Of a DNA stretch of 39,302 nt, positions 7,673 to 14,271 are shown one piece after another (position 1 is the stretch's first letter; each line of letters begins with the position of its first letter). The DNA comes from a virus: the IMG/VR virus record IMGVR_UViG_3300033149_002038, positions 1 through 39,302 of that record. One strand, 5' to 3'. Position numbers and translations under genes: made by a program. A model generated the notes under the pieces. That model did no database searches. It was given only the letters and a program-made list of their open reading frames with translations, and was not told the DNA's origin.

Positions 7673-7897
7673 TCATACCCCCTTGTCATAATCGTTCATT
7701 GGCACGCGCAGCGCATAAACATCCCCCACCGTCAGTCCTGCGCGCATCATGGCCCGCATGGCGCGCATACAGGCGCTTGGTGATACTGTACCCGCAAACA
7801 CCCTCCGGATCTCACTCTTGGTCAGGACTATGATCCCTTCCTCCCTGGCTTTTGCGAGAACCTCGGCGCGCGCCCGATATATGTCGTTCCTGAGCAT
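7673..7897 (-). CDS. small helical protein of unknown function
   Basis: 74 residues. The ribosome binding site GAGGG lies inside the preceding stop region. Sequence is largely helical and basic (YRARAEVLAKAREEG, SACMRAMRAMMRAG), with a helix-turn-helix-like feel around TKSEIRRVFAGTVSPSACMR. It could be a small DNA-binding regulator, but no family is recognised. It sits in a run of tightly packed early genes and ends two bases beyond the start of the membrane-anchor gene. Confidence 0.6.
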   Translation of the reverse strand: MLRNDIYRARAEVLAKAREEGIIVLTKSEIRRVFAGTVSPSACMRAMRAMMRAGLTVGDVYALRVPMNDYDKGV

Positions 7898-7900
7898 ATG

Positions 7901-8182
7901 TCACCCTCGCGCAATCACGCAATGGCTGAACGGCTGGCGGATGTTTGTGTCGGCCAGCCATGTGCCGAGCTCATAATCAAAGCGAGCCCGCAGCAGGCAG
8001 ATCTCCCCGCCGCGCCGATAGACGATATAGCGACGTGGGCCATGCGCCAGCACAGTCCCGCATTTCAGCGTGCCGCCGCGCATGGCATCCGCGAGGTCGT
8101 CGTCGCTCTCGAACACGGCCGCCGCTCCATTGCTGCCTACGCATTCCGGAACATGCACCACCTCCCATTTACGCTTGCTCAT
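7901..8182 (-). CDS. conserved-looking small hypothetical protein
   Basis: 93 residues from the ATG at 8182, preceded by GGAGGTCG. Its ATG overlaps the stop of the gene before it as TGATG. Mixed alpha/beta character with an N-terminal beta strand (KRKWEVVHVPECVG) and a hydrophobic core segment (YIVYRRGGEICLLRARF). No signal or membrane segment. Function unknown; a soluble early-region accessory protein. Confidence 0.65.
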   Translation of the reverse strand: MSKRKWEVVHVPECVGSNGAAAVFESDDDLADAMRGGTLKCGTVLAHGPRRYIVYRRGGEICLLRARFDYELGTWLADTNIRQPFSHCVIARG

Positions 8183-8385
8183 CACGACCTCCACTTTCGA
8201 ACGCACGACACTGGGAATGACATCGCCACGCGCTGTCCGCGATAATCATCCGGCATATATGGTGACCCGACGTCGGTTGTATCGTCTGCATCACCGACGA
8301 CTATTTTCTTGCCATCGACCTCAATGATCCTGCAATTCGACAGCCATAGGGATCCAAATAATGGGTGAGTAATCAATGCGTCCAT
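8182..8385 (-). CDS. small hypothetical protein
   Basis: 67 residues, ATG at 8385 after GGAGG. It begins with a hydrophobic segment (LITHPLFGSLWLSNC) and continues into an acidic middle (VDGKKIVVGDADDTTDVG). Both its start and its stop form TGATG overlaps with neighbours, and the same ribosome-binding string GGAGGTCGTGATG recurs at its start and at the start of the next gene, perhaps from local duplication of the junction. Function not recognised. Confidence 0.6.
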   Translation of the reverse strand: MDALITHPLFGSLWLSNCRIIEVDGKKIVVGDADDTTDVGSPYMPDDYRGQRVAMSFPVSCVRKWRS

Positions 8386-8516
8386 CACGACCTCCGTGCT
8401 TTCTCCACTCCGAATTCATCCTCATCCTGCTGATCGAGCTCCGCACTCAGTGCGCAGAGCGCCCAGACGAGGACCAACGCCGACATCACAAACAACGCCA
8501 GGCACCACCAGAACAT
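8385..8516 (-). CDS. 43-residue single-pass membrane protein
   Basis: ATG at 8516 follows TAGGAGGTGGGTC. Residues 2-23 are one hydrophobic helix (FWWCLALFVMSALVLVWALC), and the rest is an acidic cytoplasmic-type tail (DQQDEDEFGVEK). TGATG overlap with the next gene. It is the first of three consecutive tiny membrane proteins in the early region. No homologue recognised. Confidence 0.6.
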   Translation of the reverse strand: MFWWCLALFVMSALVLVWALCALSAELDQQDEDEFGVEKARRS

Positions 8517-8526
8517 GACCCACCTC

Positions 8527-8691
8527 CTAGAAGCTCTCCTCGTCGCGCAGAATGTATGCGATTCCGAGGTACAGCGCGGCGTATACGAAACCGACGAAAA
8601 CAGCCAGCGGCGGCCGCACTCCAATCGTGATATGAATTGCCGCACTCGCGGGCCATACAATCATCAACGCAATCAGCACATGCTCTAACAC
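8527..8691 (-). CDS. 54-residue membrane protein
   Basis: GTG start at 8691 with GAGAGG just upstream; ends TAG at 8527-8529, 10 bp before the next start. Two hydrophobic segments (about 4-20 HVLIALMIVWPASAAIH and 28-47 PLAVFVGFVYAALYLGIAYI) are joined by a short IGVRPP turn, with tail RDEESF. It is framed on both sides by genes of the same type with good ribosome binding sites, which supports real coding. Function unknown. Confidence 0.55.
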   Translation of the reverse strand: MLEHVLIALMIVWPASAAIHITIGVRPPLAVFVGFVYAALYLGIAYILRDEESF

Positions 8692-8694
8692 CTC

Positions 8695-8871
8695 TCACCT
8701 CCGCCCCATCTTTGGATACGACACGGCATCCTCCGCGCCCCAGCACATGATCACCGCATACGCCACCAGGCCCGCCACGATCGCGGCAATGGCCTGAAAG
8801 CGCGGATCAGCCTCGGGCCAGAGGACAAACGGCGCACAGAATGCGGCAATCAGAAGAATCATCCTCCACAT
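8695..8871 (-). CDS. 58-residue membrane protein
   Basis: ATG at 8871 after AAGGAGGTGTGAT. Two hydrophobic segments (3-19, RMILLIAAFCAPFVLWP; 26-44, QAIAAIVAGLVAYAVIMCW) are separated by a short acidic turn EADPRF. The tail is AEDAVSYPKMGRR. Stop TGA at 8695-8697 lies just before the GTG of the next gene. Function unknown; the three adjacent mini-membrane proteins could act together at the host envelope, for example in superinfection exclusion, but nothing in the sequence proves this. Confidence 0.6.
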   Translation of the reverse strand: MWRMILLIAAFCAPFVLWPEADPRFQAIAAIVAGLVAYAVIMCWGAEDAVSYPKMGRR

Positions 8872-8886
8872 ATCACACCTCCTTGG

Positions 8887-9165
8887 TCAAATACCCTTTG
8901 ACTTACTGCACACATCCACAACGCCATCGCGCACACACAGGCCGAGATCGGCCAGCACTGCGTCATACCTCCCGTCATCCCTCACGAATCTGGCGGCCTG
9001 GCCGCGCGCATACGTCCATCCGAGAAAGTGGCTGCTCCCGCGCGTTCGCTCATCCGAGCAGATGTGCCGCGCAATCTCCCGCGTCGTCCTCCACAGCACG
9101 CGGAGCGGCTGACCGAATCCGTAGGCGTCGCTGCGGTTGTAGATCACGATGTATGCCTCATCCAT
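8887..9165 (-). CDS. hypothetical protein
   Basis: 92 residues from the ATG at 9165 (AGGAGG 5-10 nt upstream). It opens with a beta strand (MDEAYIVIYNRSDAYGFG), then a helical Arg-rich segment (VLWRTTREIARHICSDERT) and WTYARGQAARFVRDD. Alpha/beta, soluble, no recognised family. Overlaps the end of the endonuclease gene by 8 bp. Confidence 0.65.
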   Translation of the reverse strand: MDEAYIVIYNRSDAYGFGQPLRVLWRTTREIARHICSDERTRGSSHFLGWTYARGQAARFVRDDGRYDAVLADLGLCVRDGVVDVCSKSKGI

Positions 9166-9616
9166 GTTGTGCCTCCTCGCCGGTCCTGTTGCGCAGCCTC
9201 TTCCACCACCCACCCTGTCGTTCATTCAACAATGCCGCGATCTGCCCCATAAACTCCGCTGGCCGCTCTCTCAGCATATCACCGGTGCAACGCAGCACAC
9301 GCCACCCAAAGACCGTCGCCGCATTGTACTTATCGCAGTCACCCGCGAACCCGCCAGGACGATTGTGCCTCCCGCGCTTCCATGTCCCGCCCTCGACCTC
9401 CACGGCCACGCGCCGCTCAGGCCAGGCGAAATCGAAGCGCCAGTCGTGCAGCCCCGCAGCTCACAACCGCTCGCGCAGCCCGGGCCTCGCCGGTGGGTGC
9501 GGGTTGTCGCCGATGATCTCGCGAGCGAAGCAATATTCGCGCTCGGGCTCCGGAAGCCCTGGATGCAGCCGCCGCCAGAGCGCCAGGAAGAGATCCTCAA
9601 GTTCGCTCTTGCTCAT
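9158..9616 (-). pseudogene. Vsr/DUF559-like endonuclease interrupted by an in-frame TGA
   Basis: Reading from the ATG at 9616 (GGAGG 7 nt upstream) gives 51 residues (SELEDLFLALWRRL, PEREYCFAREIIG), then TGA at 9461-9463, then 100 residues in the same frame. The second part carries the endonuclease core GLHDWRFDFAWPERRVAVEVEG, GRHNRPGGFAGDCDKYNAA and GWRVLRCTGDM. That core fits PD-(D/E)xK or very-short-patch-repair-like nucleases (D of RFDFA, E-x-E of VEVEG, later K). The stop falls just before the catalytic strand, so only readthrough or reinitiation would give the enzyme. Genuine stops elsewhere in the window use TGA, so codon reassignment is unlikely. Confidence 0.75.
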
Positions 9617-9863
9617 TCAGTAGCCTCCGCCCAGTCTCAATCTCGACAATGTCGGCCGGCCATGCGTCGCGCGGCACCGGGCGCCACTGCGGAGCGAACC
9701 ACCCGCGCCCATCCACCAGCGCCTGGAGCTCACCGTCGCGCTCGCGCAGATCGTGGCAGAGATAAGCATTCTGAGAAATTAGCCAGCGCAGGAAGCGCCC
9801 CGTCTCGCGCCATACATAATGCGGGCGCGGAGACCCAAACATATCACGTATTCTCGCGTTCAT
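9597..9863 (-). CDS. hypothetical protein
   Basis: 88 residues from the ATG at 9863 (GGGAGG upstream). Trp/Arg-rich: PHYVWRETGRFLRWL, HDLRERDGELQALVDGRGW, FAPQWRPVPRDAWPADIVEI. The C-terminal part resembles a short beta domain often seen in small phage early proteins, but I assign no family. Overlaps the endonuclease start by 20 bp and the upstream gene's end by 20 bp, so it is tightly coupled. Confidence 0.6.
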   Translation of the reverse strand: MNARIRDMFGSPRPHYVWRETGRFLRWLISQNAYLCHDLRERDGELQALVDGRGWFAPQWRPVPRDAWPADIVEIETGRRLLNEQERT

Positions 9864-10176
9864 CCAACACCTCCCAATCCCCCTCTTCATCGGCAACCTC
9901 GACGGGCTTGAGGATTGGCATCAGCCAATCGTGATACACCTCATGCCTCGTGCGATCGTCGCCTGCTGGATCATAAACGCGGATAGTGTACCTGGCGACT
10001 CCAACCACGTCCGGCGGTGCGCCCCTCCGGACATAGTCCTTGTAATCAATGTATCGCTTCTCGATGTCGAACTCAAGATGCAGTTCCGCAAGCGCCCTGA
10101 CGACGCGGTGGACCTCGTGTTGATTGATCGTCCGTTCCACAATCACTCTTCGTCCCTCGCCCTGTTTCTCATTCAT
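9844..10176 (-). CDS. hypothetical protein
   Basis: 110 residues from the ATG at 10176, which lies within the last codons of the upstream gene. Alpha/beta pattern: GRRVIVERTINQHEVHRVV, LAELHLEFDIEKRY, ARYTIRVYDPAGD, RHEVYHDWLM. Two amphipathic strands and a helix suggest a small ferredoxin-like or RNA/DNA-binding fold, but this is only a secondary-structure impression. Function unknown. Confidence 0.6.
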   Translation of the reverse strand: MNEKQGEGRRVIVERTINQHEVHRVVRALAELHLEFDIEKRYIDYKDYVRRGAPPDVVGVARYTIRVYDPAGDDRTRHEVYHDWLMPILKPVEVADEEGDWEVLDERENT

Positions 10177-10750
10177 CGCCCTTCTCCAACACCTCCCTGA
10201 TCTCCACCTCCACCTCTCGCGGTTCTTCACCACTCGGCGCCCAGTCGCGTGGGCGCAACACCACGGCATCAGGCCGCCACTCCTGCACCTCGGCCCGGGC
10301 CCGCAAGAGCGGGGCGCGGCTCACGCGCCTGCCCTTGCGGATGTCGGCAGCATCCCGCAGCTGCCGCGCCGACCAGCCCTCCTTGATCGCCCGTCGCAGC
10401 CAGGCCTCCGGATCATCCGTCTCAATCGCCGCCCGATACAGGCTCATCGGCACCGTTGGATCAATCAGCTCGTCCGGCAGTTGGGCAATTGCCGCCAGAG
10501 TACGCACTGAATAGGTTGAGCAGCCCCAGGTCTCGGCCAGTACACGCTCAGCCGCCTGATCCACCATCTCCCATGCCAGCCGCGCCTTGCTGCGCAGGAG
10601 CTCGGTCTCAAGCTCACGCAGCTCGACGGCATAGCCTACAGCATCCTCCAGGCTGCCAAACTCGCCTTTGCCGCTATCCCAGTGCATGTCTGCCGTTGAC
10701 TGCGCCGCGCCGAGATAGTAGCGCAAAAATTTTGGATCGATCTCAGTCAT
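10169..10750 (-). CDS. helix-turn-helix protein, possibly ParB/replication-accessory-like
   Basis: 193 residues from the ATG at 10750. The N-terminal 90 residues are helical (ELRELETELLRSKARLAWEMVDQAAERVL). The middle (TYSVRTLAAIAQLPDELIDP, SLYRAAIETDDPEAWLRRAIKEG, WSARQLRDAADI) reads like the central helix-turn-helix of ParB/KorB-type DNA-binding proteins. The C-terminal third is Arg/Glu-rich and probably disordered. A DNA-binding early regulator or partition-type accessory is plausible. It overlaps both neighbours by 8 bp. Confidence 0.6.
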   Translation of the reverse strand: MTEIDPKFLRYYLGAAQSTADMHWDSGKGEFGSLEDAVGYAVELRELETELLRSKARLAWEMVDQAAERVLAETWGCSTYSVRTLAAIAQLPDELIDPTVPMSLYRAAIETDDPEAWLRRAIKEGWSARQLRDAADIRKGRRVSRAPLLRARAEVQEWRPDAVVLRPRDWAPSGEEPREVEVEIREVLEKGDE

Positions 10751-11273
10751 TGTTGGCCCCCCACTGCTCGGCAAGTTCTCGCAGCTCCGCTATTGTTTCC
10801 GCGTTATGCTCAAACACGAATGCGCGGGCGCGATTGCGCCAGAAGCTCTTTTCATCACATGACGCAGAACCGTACCTTCGACAAACGCTCTCCAGGTACG
10901 CCAACTCACGAAATGCGGCATCTTTCGCCCTGTTGAAGTCTCCATCCACGAATGCCGCGACATAATCCCCGTACGGCGTCTCGCGACACAGGAAATGGCC
11001 GTCGTATGCAATTGGGCAACCATAGCACGGATTGCCAGCATCGCAATACTTCATGCACAGCCCGCACGTTAACGGTCCGCCATCGCTCAAAACGGTGCGG
11101 CTTTCACCGCTGTAATACACGCAGACGGCATACCATTTCTCGATGCTCAGCCCTAGCGCATCGCAGAGAGATTCTGGTTCGCTACCGACAAACACGAGCT
11201 GCGGCATGTATCCGCCCTTGATTGCGAAATGTTCCGTGACAAATTCTGGCCCAATCATCACACACCTCTTCAT
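10743..11273 (-). CDS. cysteine-cluster hypothetical protein
   Basis: 176 residues from the ATG at 11273, 6 nt after GGAGG. The middle holds a dense cluster, C70-x2-C73-x3-C77-x5-C83-x2-C86 with C96 nearby (LTCGLCMKYCDAGNPCYGCPI). This fits a structural zinc knuckle or an Fe-S site. Flanking sequence is alpha/beta with a helical C-terminus (ETIAELRELAEQWG). No enzymatic family recognised. It sits next to a deoxyribosyltransferase-like gene, and the two overlap by 4 bp. Confidence 0.6.
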   Translation of the reverse strand: MKRCVMIGPEFVTEHFAIKGGYMPQLVFVGSEPESLCDALGLSIEKWYAVCVYYSGESRTVLSDGGPLTCGLCMKYCDAGNPCYGCPIAYDGHFLCRETPYGDYVAAFVDGDFNRAKDAAFRELAYLESVCRRYGSASCDEKSFWRNRARAFVFEHNAETIAELRELAEQWGANND

Positions 11274-11620
11274 AACCCATCCTCCCACTGGAAAACCATA
11301 TTTTGGAATGATTTACTTATAGACATGCGTGGCATATATCCTGTCACCGTCCGCACTGGTTTCCCGAGAGCGAATGCCATCCCCAGATCAAACAACACCC
11401 CCTGCGATTTGCCGTCCCAGATCACATAGACGACGTCCGCACCCTTAATCGCCTCTAGATTATCTGAGCATATATCAATCTCGCGTTGTGATTGGTGCGT
11501 GTCTCTGTGCGGCCAATATACTGAATGTCCATCATCTTCTAGCCGTTTAACCTGTCGCTCTATACCATCACGATAGCTATCACTAATGCCACGAACCGGG
11601 CAAACCAGAAATATTTTCAT
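11270..11620 (-). CDS. nucleoside 2-deoxyribosyltransferase-like (DUF4406-type) protein
   Basis: 116 residues from the ATG at 11620 (GGAGG upstream). A Rossmann-like start MKIFLVCPVRG is followed by HSVYWPHRDTHQ, then the family-typical segment CSDNLEAIKGADVVYVIWDG, and GVLFDLGMAFALGKPV, where the glutamate expected in true deoxyribosyltransferases appears as Asp or is absent. The fold is used to handle nucleotides and nucleosides. In phages this family is common near replication genes, suggesting nucleotide salvage or modified-base metabolism. The substrate is undetermined. Confidence 0.7.
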   Translation of the reverse strand: MKIFLVCPVRGISDSYRDGIERQVKRLEDDGHSVYWPHRDTHQSQREIDICSDNLEAIKGADVVYVIWDGKSQGVLFDLGMAFALGKPVRTVTGYMPRMSISKSFQNMVFQWEDGL

Positions 11621-11673
11621 CACACGCCTCCGTTGCTGTATATTGCCAATTCTGCCCAATTCCTACCACGAAA

Positions 11674-13002
11674 TCATCTCGCCAAATCCGCCAGCGCCCC
11701 CGTCGGCGCGAAATAGAGCGGGATCCGCAGGCCAGGCTGCGTGCCAGCGAGCCGATCCTTGAACACAATGACCTCCATCACGTTGGGCTGCACAGGGTCC
11801 CTGGCATCGTGCGCCTCGGGGTGCAGGTCGGAGCGATACAGCCCCAGGAGCACGTCGGCGTCCTGGGAGATCCCGCCGCTGGCGTAGGCGTCGGCCTTGC
11901 GCGGGCGCTTGTCCCTGCGCTGCTCGATCGCCTTGTCGCTGATCTGGTGGGCTGTGAGTAGCGGGATCTGCAGCTGATGGCTCAGGGCCTTGAGCGCCCG
12001 GGTTAGGTTGATGATCTCCCAGTTGGCGCTCTCTGCATGGTAGCTGGTGCGGATCAGGCCCAGGTAATCGACGACGATCAGCGCCGGTGGTTCATCGCTC
12101 ATGGCCTCGCGGTAGATCGTGGCCGTGATCCCGGCGACCGTGTCAATCGTGTCGGCTATGTCCATGTTCCATTCGGAGATCCTGGCTGCCATGTCTGTGA
12201 AAGCCTCCACCTGCTCCCGCGTCATGTGGCCCAGGTCGTAGTCCCGCCGGGACACCCGCGCTCGAGCCAGACACAATCGCCGCACCAGGGACGAGGCGCC
12301 CATCTCCAGGGAGAATAGCAGCACCCGCCGCCCGCTCTCCGCCACGCGCGCTGCGGCCCAAAGCAGGAACCACGACTTACCCACGTGCGGTTCGCCCAGG
12401 ACGACGTAGAAGCCAGGGCGCCATCCGCCCAGTGCGCCGTCCAGGTCGCGCCATCCGGTGGAGAGCCCGCGCACCTGGCCGGGTTTGAGTGGTTCCTTGG
12501 TGTAGGCGGCCATCTCGTCGGCGATATCGTTAGCAATGGCCGCCGCGCTCTGTAGTTCTCCGCCAACCATGTGATCGCGCATCCGCTCCATGGCCCAGGC
12601 CGCGACGCCGTCCGTGTCGGCGCTCATGTCGTGGGCCTTGCGCACCAGGTCGGCCGCCACGGCGATCATGCCGCGACGACGGGCTAACTCCTGGATGCGT
12701 TGGGCATATTCCAGCGCATGGACGCTCGTCGGCGTTTCGTTGATCAGTCCGGCGATGGCCGCTGGCCCGCCGACGGATTTCAGGCGCTTGCTGTCGTGGA
12801 GCCTAGCGGAGATCGTCAAAACGTCGATCTGCGCATGCTCGTCCGTGAGGGCGCAGATCGCGTCGTAGACGGCGCGGTTGTTGGCATCCGTGAAGGCCGA
12901 CGGTTCCACGACCGCCCTGACAGCGTGGATGCAGAGCGGGTCGATCAGCATGGAGCCGATCAGCGCCCGCTCTGCGGATGTGTCGGAGAGGATTTGCGTC
13001 AT
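11674..13002 (-). CDS. dnaB: DnaB-like replicative DNA helicase
   Basis: 442 residues. The N-terminal domain (1-110) has the DnaB-N signature SAERALIGSMLIDP and INETPTSVHALEYAQ. The RecA-like core has Walker A GEPHVGKS (203-210), SLEM (231-234), Walker B ALIVVDYLGLI (307-317), and the sensor-type AHQISDKAIEQRRDKRP (351-367), DADVLLGLYR. It unwinds DNA at the phage fork, loaded by the initiator encoded at 14272-15198. No primase or polymerase is seen, so the host enzymes are probably recruited. Its start overlaps the upstream stop as ATGA. Confidence 0.93.
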   Translation of the reverse strand: MTQILSDTSAERALIGSMLIDPLCIHAVRAVVEPSAFTDANNRAVYDAICALTDEHAQIDVLTISARLHDSKRLKSVGGPAAIAGLINETPTSVHALEYAQRIQELARRRGMIAVAADLVRKAHDMSADTDGVAAWAMERMRDHMVGGELQSAAAIANDIADEMAAYTKEPLKPGQVRGLSTGWRDLDGALGGWRPGFYVVLGEPHVGKSWFLLWAAARVAESGRRVLLFSLEMGASSLVRRLCLARARVSRRDYDLGHMTREQVEAFTDMAARISEWNMDIADTIDTVAGITATIYREAMSDEPPALIVVDYLGLIRTSYHAESANWEIINLTRALKALSHQLQIPLLTAHQISDKAIEQRRDKRPRKADAYASGGISQDADVLLGLYRSDLHPEAHDARDPVQPNVMEVIVFKDRLAGTQPGLRIPLYFAPTGALADLAR

Positions 13003-13205
13003 GCCTCACCCATTAGTTCTGCTAGATACCGGACCAGCAAACGACGGTCGTCCTCATCGTAGTCGCCGGGTTCGATGCCCCAGCATTGCTGGGCGTCCTG
13101 GTCGGTCATCAGCCACTCGATGACCCCCTCTGCCGTGGTGCCGTCCAGCGTGAAGTTGGAGTAGATCTCCTGTGCAATCTCGCGCAACTCATCGAACCGC
13201 GTCAT
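12999..13205 (-). CDS. small acidic hypothetical protein
   Basis: 68 residues from the ATG at 13205 (GGGAGG upstream), coupled to dnaB by an ATGA overlap. Acidic and helical (FDELREIAQEIYSNFTLDG, GIEPGDYDEDDRRLLVRYLAEL). Residues 1-30 could be a small helical domain. Unknown function; a helicase-associated accessory or loader fragment is conceivable only from position. Confidence 0.6.
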   Translation of the reverse strand: MTRFDELREIAQEIYSNFTLDGTTAEGVIEWLMTDQDAQQCWGIEPGDYDEDDRRLLVRYLAELMGEA

Positions 13206-13629
13206 CTCGCGCCTCCCTAACAATCACTGCGCCGTGTCCGCGCAGCCAATAGATCTCGGCGCCAGCGTCAAATTCCTCGCCTGTGATCGCATCCTTGCCG
13301 GGGTAGCGGCTCTCCATGCGTTTTCCCTGCGTGCGGATCATGTTGTCGAGCCACGCGATCCTAGCGATGTCCCTCGCGGCGTCCTTGGTGTTGCTGATGA
13401 ACCCGCTCAATTTCTGCCTGGCCTCCCAGACCTGGCGTCCGCGATTGATGCTGATCTCTGCTGGGATCTCCTGATCGGTCAGCGGCGCATCCATCCCGAC
13501 GAACTCAAACTCAAACTCCGGGACCTGGTCTCCCGGGTTAATGCGGATAACGTCCTCGCGGGCCATTTTGACGCTGCTGACTGATTTGATCCTGTTCCCT
13601 CGCACTCTCGCCAAAACCCTGATCGCCAT
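13189..13629 (-). CDS. hypothetical protein, first gene of the dnaB transcription block
   Basis: 146 residues, ATG at 13629 after GGGAGGTGTGAG. Residues 1-60 look like a beta-rich domain (MAIRVLARVRGNRIKSVSSVK). Residues 70-105 form a helical region (VWEARQKLSGFISNTKDAARDIARIAWLDNM). Residues 108-140 resemble the short SRYPGKDAITGEEFDAGAEIYW module seen at the end of many phage proteins, usually with Cys pairs that are absent here. Directly downstream of the 13658-13686 promoter. No function assigned. Confidence 0.65.
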   Translation of the reverse strand: MAIRVLARVRGNRIKSVSSVKMAREDVIRINPGDQVPEFEFEFVGMDAPLTDQEIPAEISINRGRQVWEARQKLSGFISNTKDAARDIARIAWLDNMIRTQGKRMESRYPGKDAITGEEFDAGAEIYWLRGHGAVIVREARDDAVR

Positions 13630-13657
13630 CTCACACCTCCCTGTCTGATCTACCTAC

Positions 13658-13686
13658 AGTATAAGGGATTCCACACCGAATTTCAA
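13658..13686 (-). promoter_or_regulatory. sigma-70-type promoter (leftward, dnaB block)
   Basis: On the - strand, -35 TTGAAA (13681-13686), 17-bp spacer, -10 TATACT (13658-13663), then a leader of about 29 nt to the ATG at 13629. The -10 to ATG segment is almost identical to that of the promoter at 17519-17547 (shared TATACTGTAG, ATCAGA and GGAGGTGTGAG blocks). Confidence 0.8.
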
Positions 13687-13696
13687 TACTTTCCAC

Positions 13697-13718
13697 GAAA
13701 ACCGAACAGAATCGAACA
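13697..13718 (-). promoter_or_regulatory. 22-bp upstream element, copy 1
   Basis: Read on the + strand the block is GAAAACCG-NN-CA-N-AATCG-NN-CA. It starts exactly 10 bp beyond the -35 of the adjacent leftward promoter. A second copy sits at the same distance from the promoter at 17519-17547. Between the two copies the N positions differ and the rest is identical, as expected for a regulator-binding site. Confidence 0.6.
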
Positions 13719-13750
13719 GCAGGCGTGACATTCGTCATGGGACAGATGTT

Positions 13751-14269
13751 CTACTCAGCCCCGTTGTCCAGATCGAACGCCAGCTGCTGCGTAATCAGCT
13801 CGGCAATCTTGTCATGCGGCACGCGGCCCGTCGCCGCTCGCCAGAAGTCGTGCGGGTCCATGTATATGCCGATGGCGCGCCGATCCTCCTCATTCAGCAC
13901 CTCGTCGATGAACAATTGCTCCTTCGTGCGCTTATCTGTCGAGCCGATCTCCAGCAGCCTCCACCTCGGCGACGCATTGATCCGCCTGGCGAGCGTGATC
14001 AGGCGATGGAGCTTCTTCGGGAGGAACCGCTTAAGCTCGTCGCGGGCTGCTTTCGCCTGGGCCGCCTTGCTCTTCAAAGAAAACGACCAGACAAGCACAA
14101 AGTACGGATCAGTCGGGCATCCAGGCCACTCCTCAACGATCCCGACGAATTCGCCGAGCTTCTTCTCGCCCCACGGGATATGGGCAAACAGGTCGCGCGC
14201 AGGCCCAATGATGTACGACTCTGTGCGCCCGCCTCGCCCGGGCGGATGTCTGAAAACAGCGACCGCCAT
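13751..14269 (-). CDS. hypothetical protein
   Basis: 172 residues, ATG at 14269 after GGAGGATTAGC, 2 bp from the initiator's stop. It opens with an apparent beta strand (AVAVFRHPPGRG), then a long basic helix (KSKAAQAKAARDELKRFLPKKLHRLITLARRI) and an acidic helix (DKRTKEQLFIDEVLNEEDRRAI). Last gene of the replication-initiator block. The 121-bp gap after it holds the next promoter. A DNA-binding replication accessory role is possible from context but unproven. Confidence 0.65.
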   Translation of the reverse strand: MAVAVFRHPPGRGGRTESYIIGPARDLFAHIPWGEKKLGEFVGIVEEWPGCPTDPYFVLVWSFSLKSKAAQAKAARDELKRFLPKKLHRLITLARRINASPRWRLLEIGSTDKRTKEQLFIDEVLNEEDRRAIGIYMDPHDFWRAATGRVPHDKIAELITQQLAFDLDNGAE

Positions 14270-14271
14270 CG

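Noticed and set aside
8841-9934. Long rightward open frames opposite the small leftward genes
   Set aside because: Arg/Ser/Pro-rich translation typical of reverse-strand shadows; the leftward genes have ribosome binding sites and overlaps.
13690-13750. Terminator between the replication-initiator block and the dnaB promoter
   Set aside because: Only a 4-bp stem (TGAC/GTCA around 13725-13740) is present, too weak to call; transcription probably reads through.
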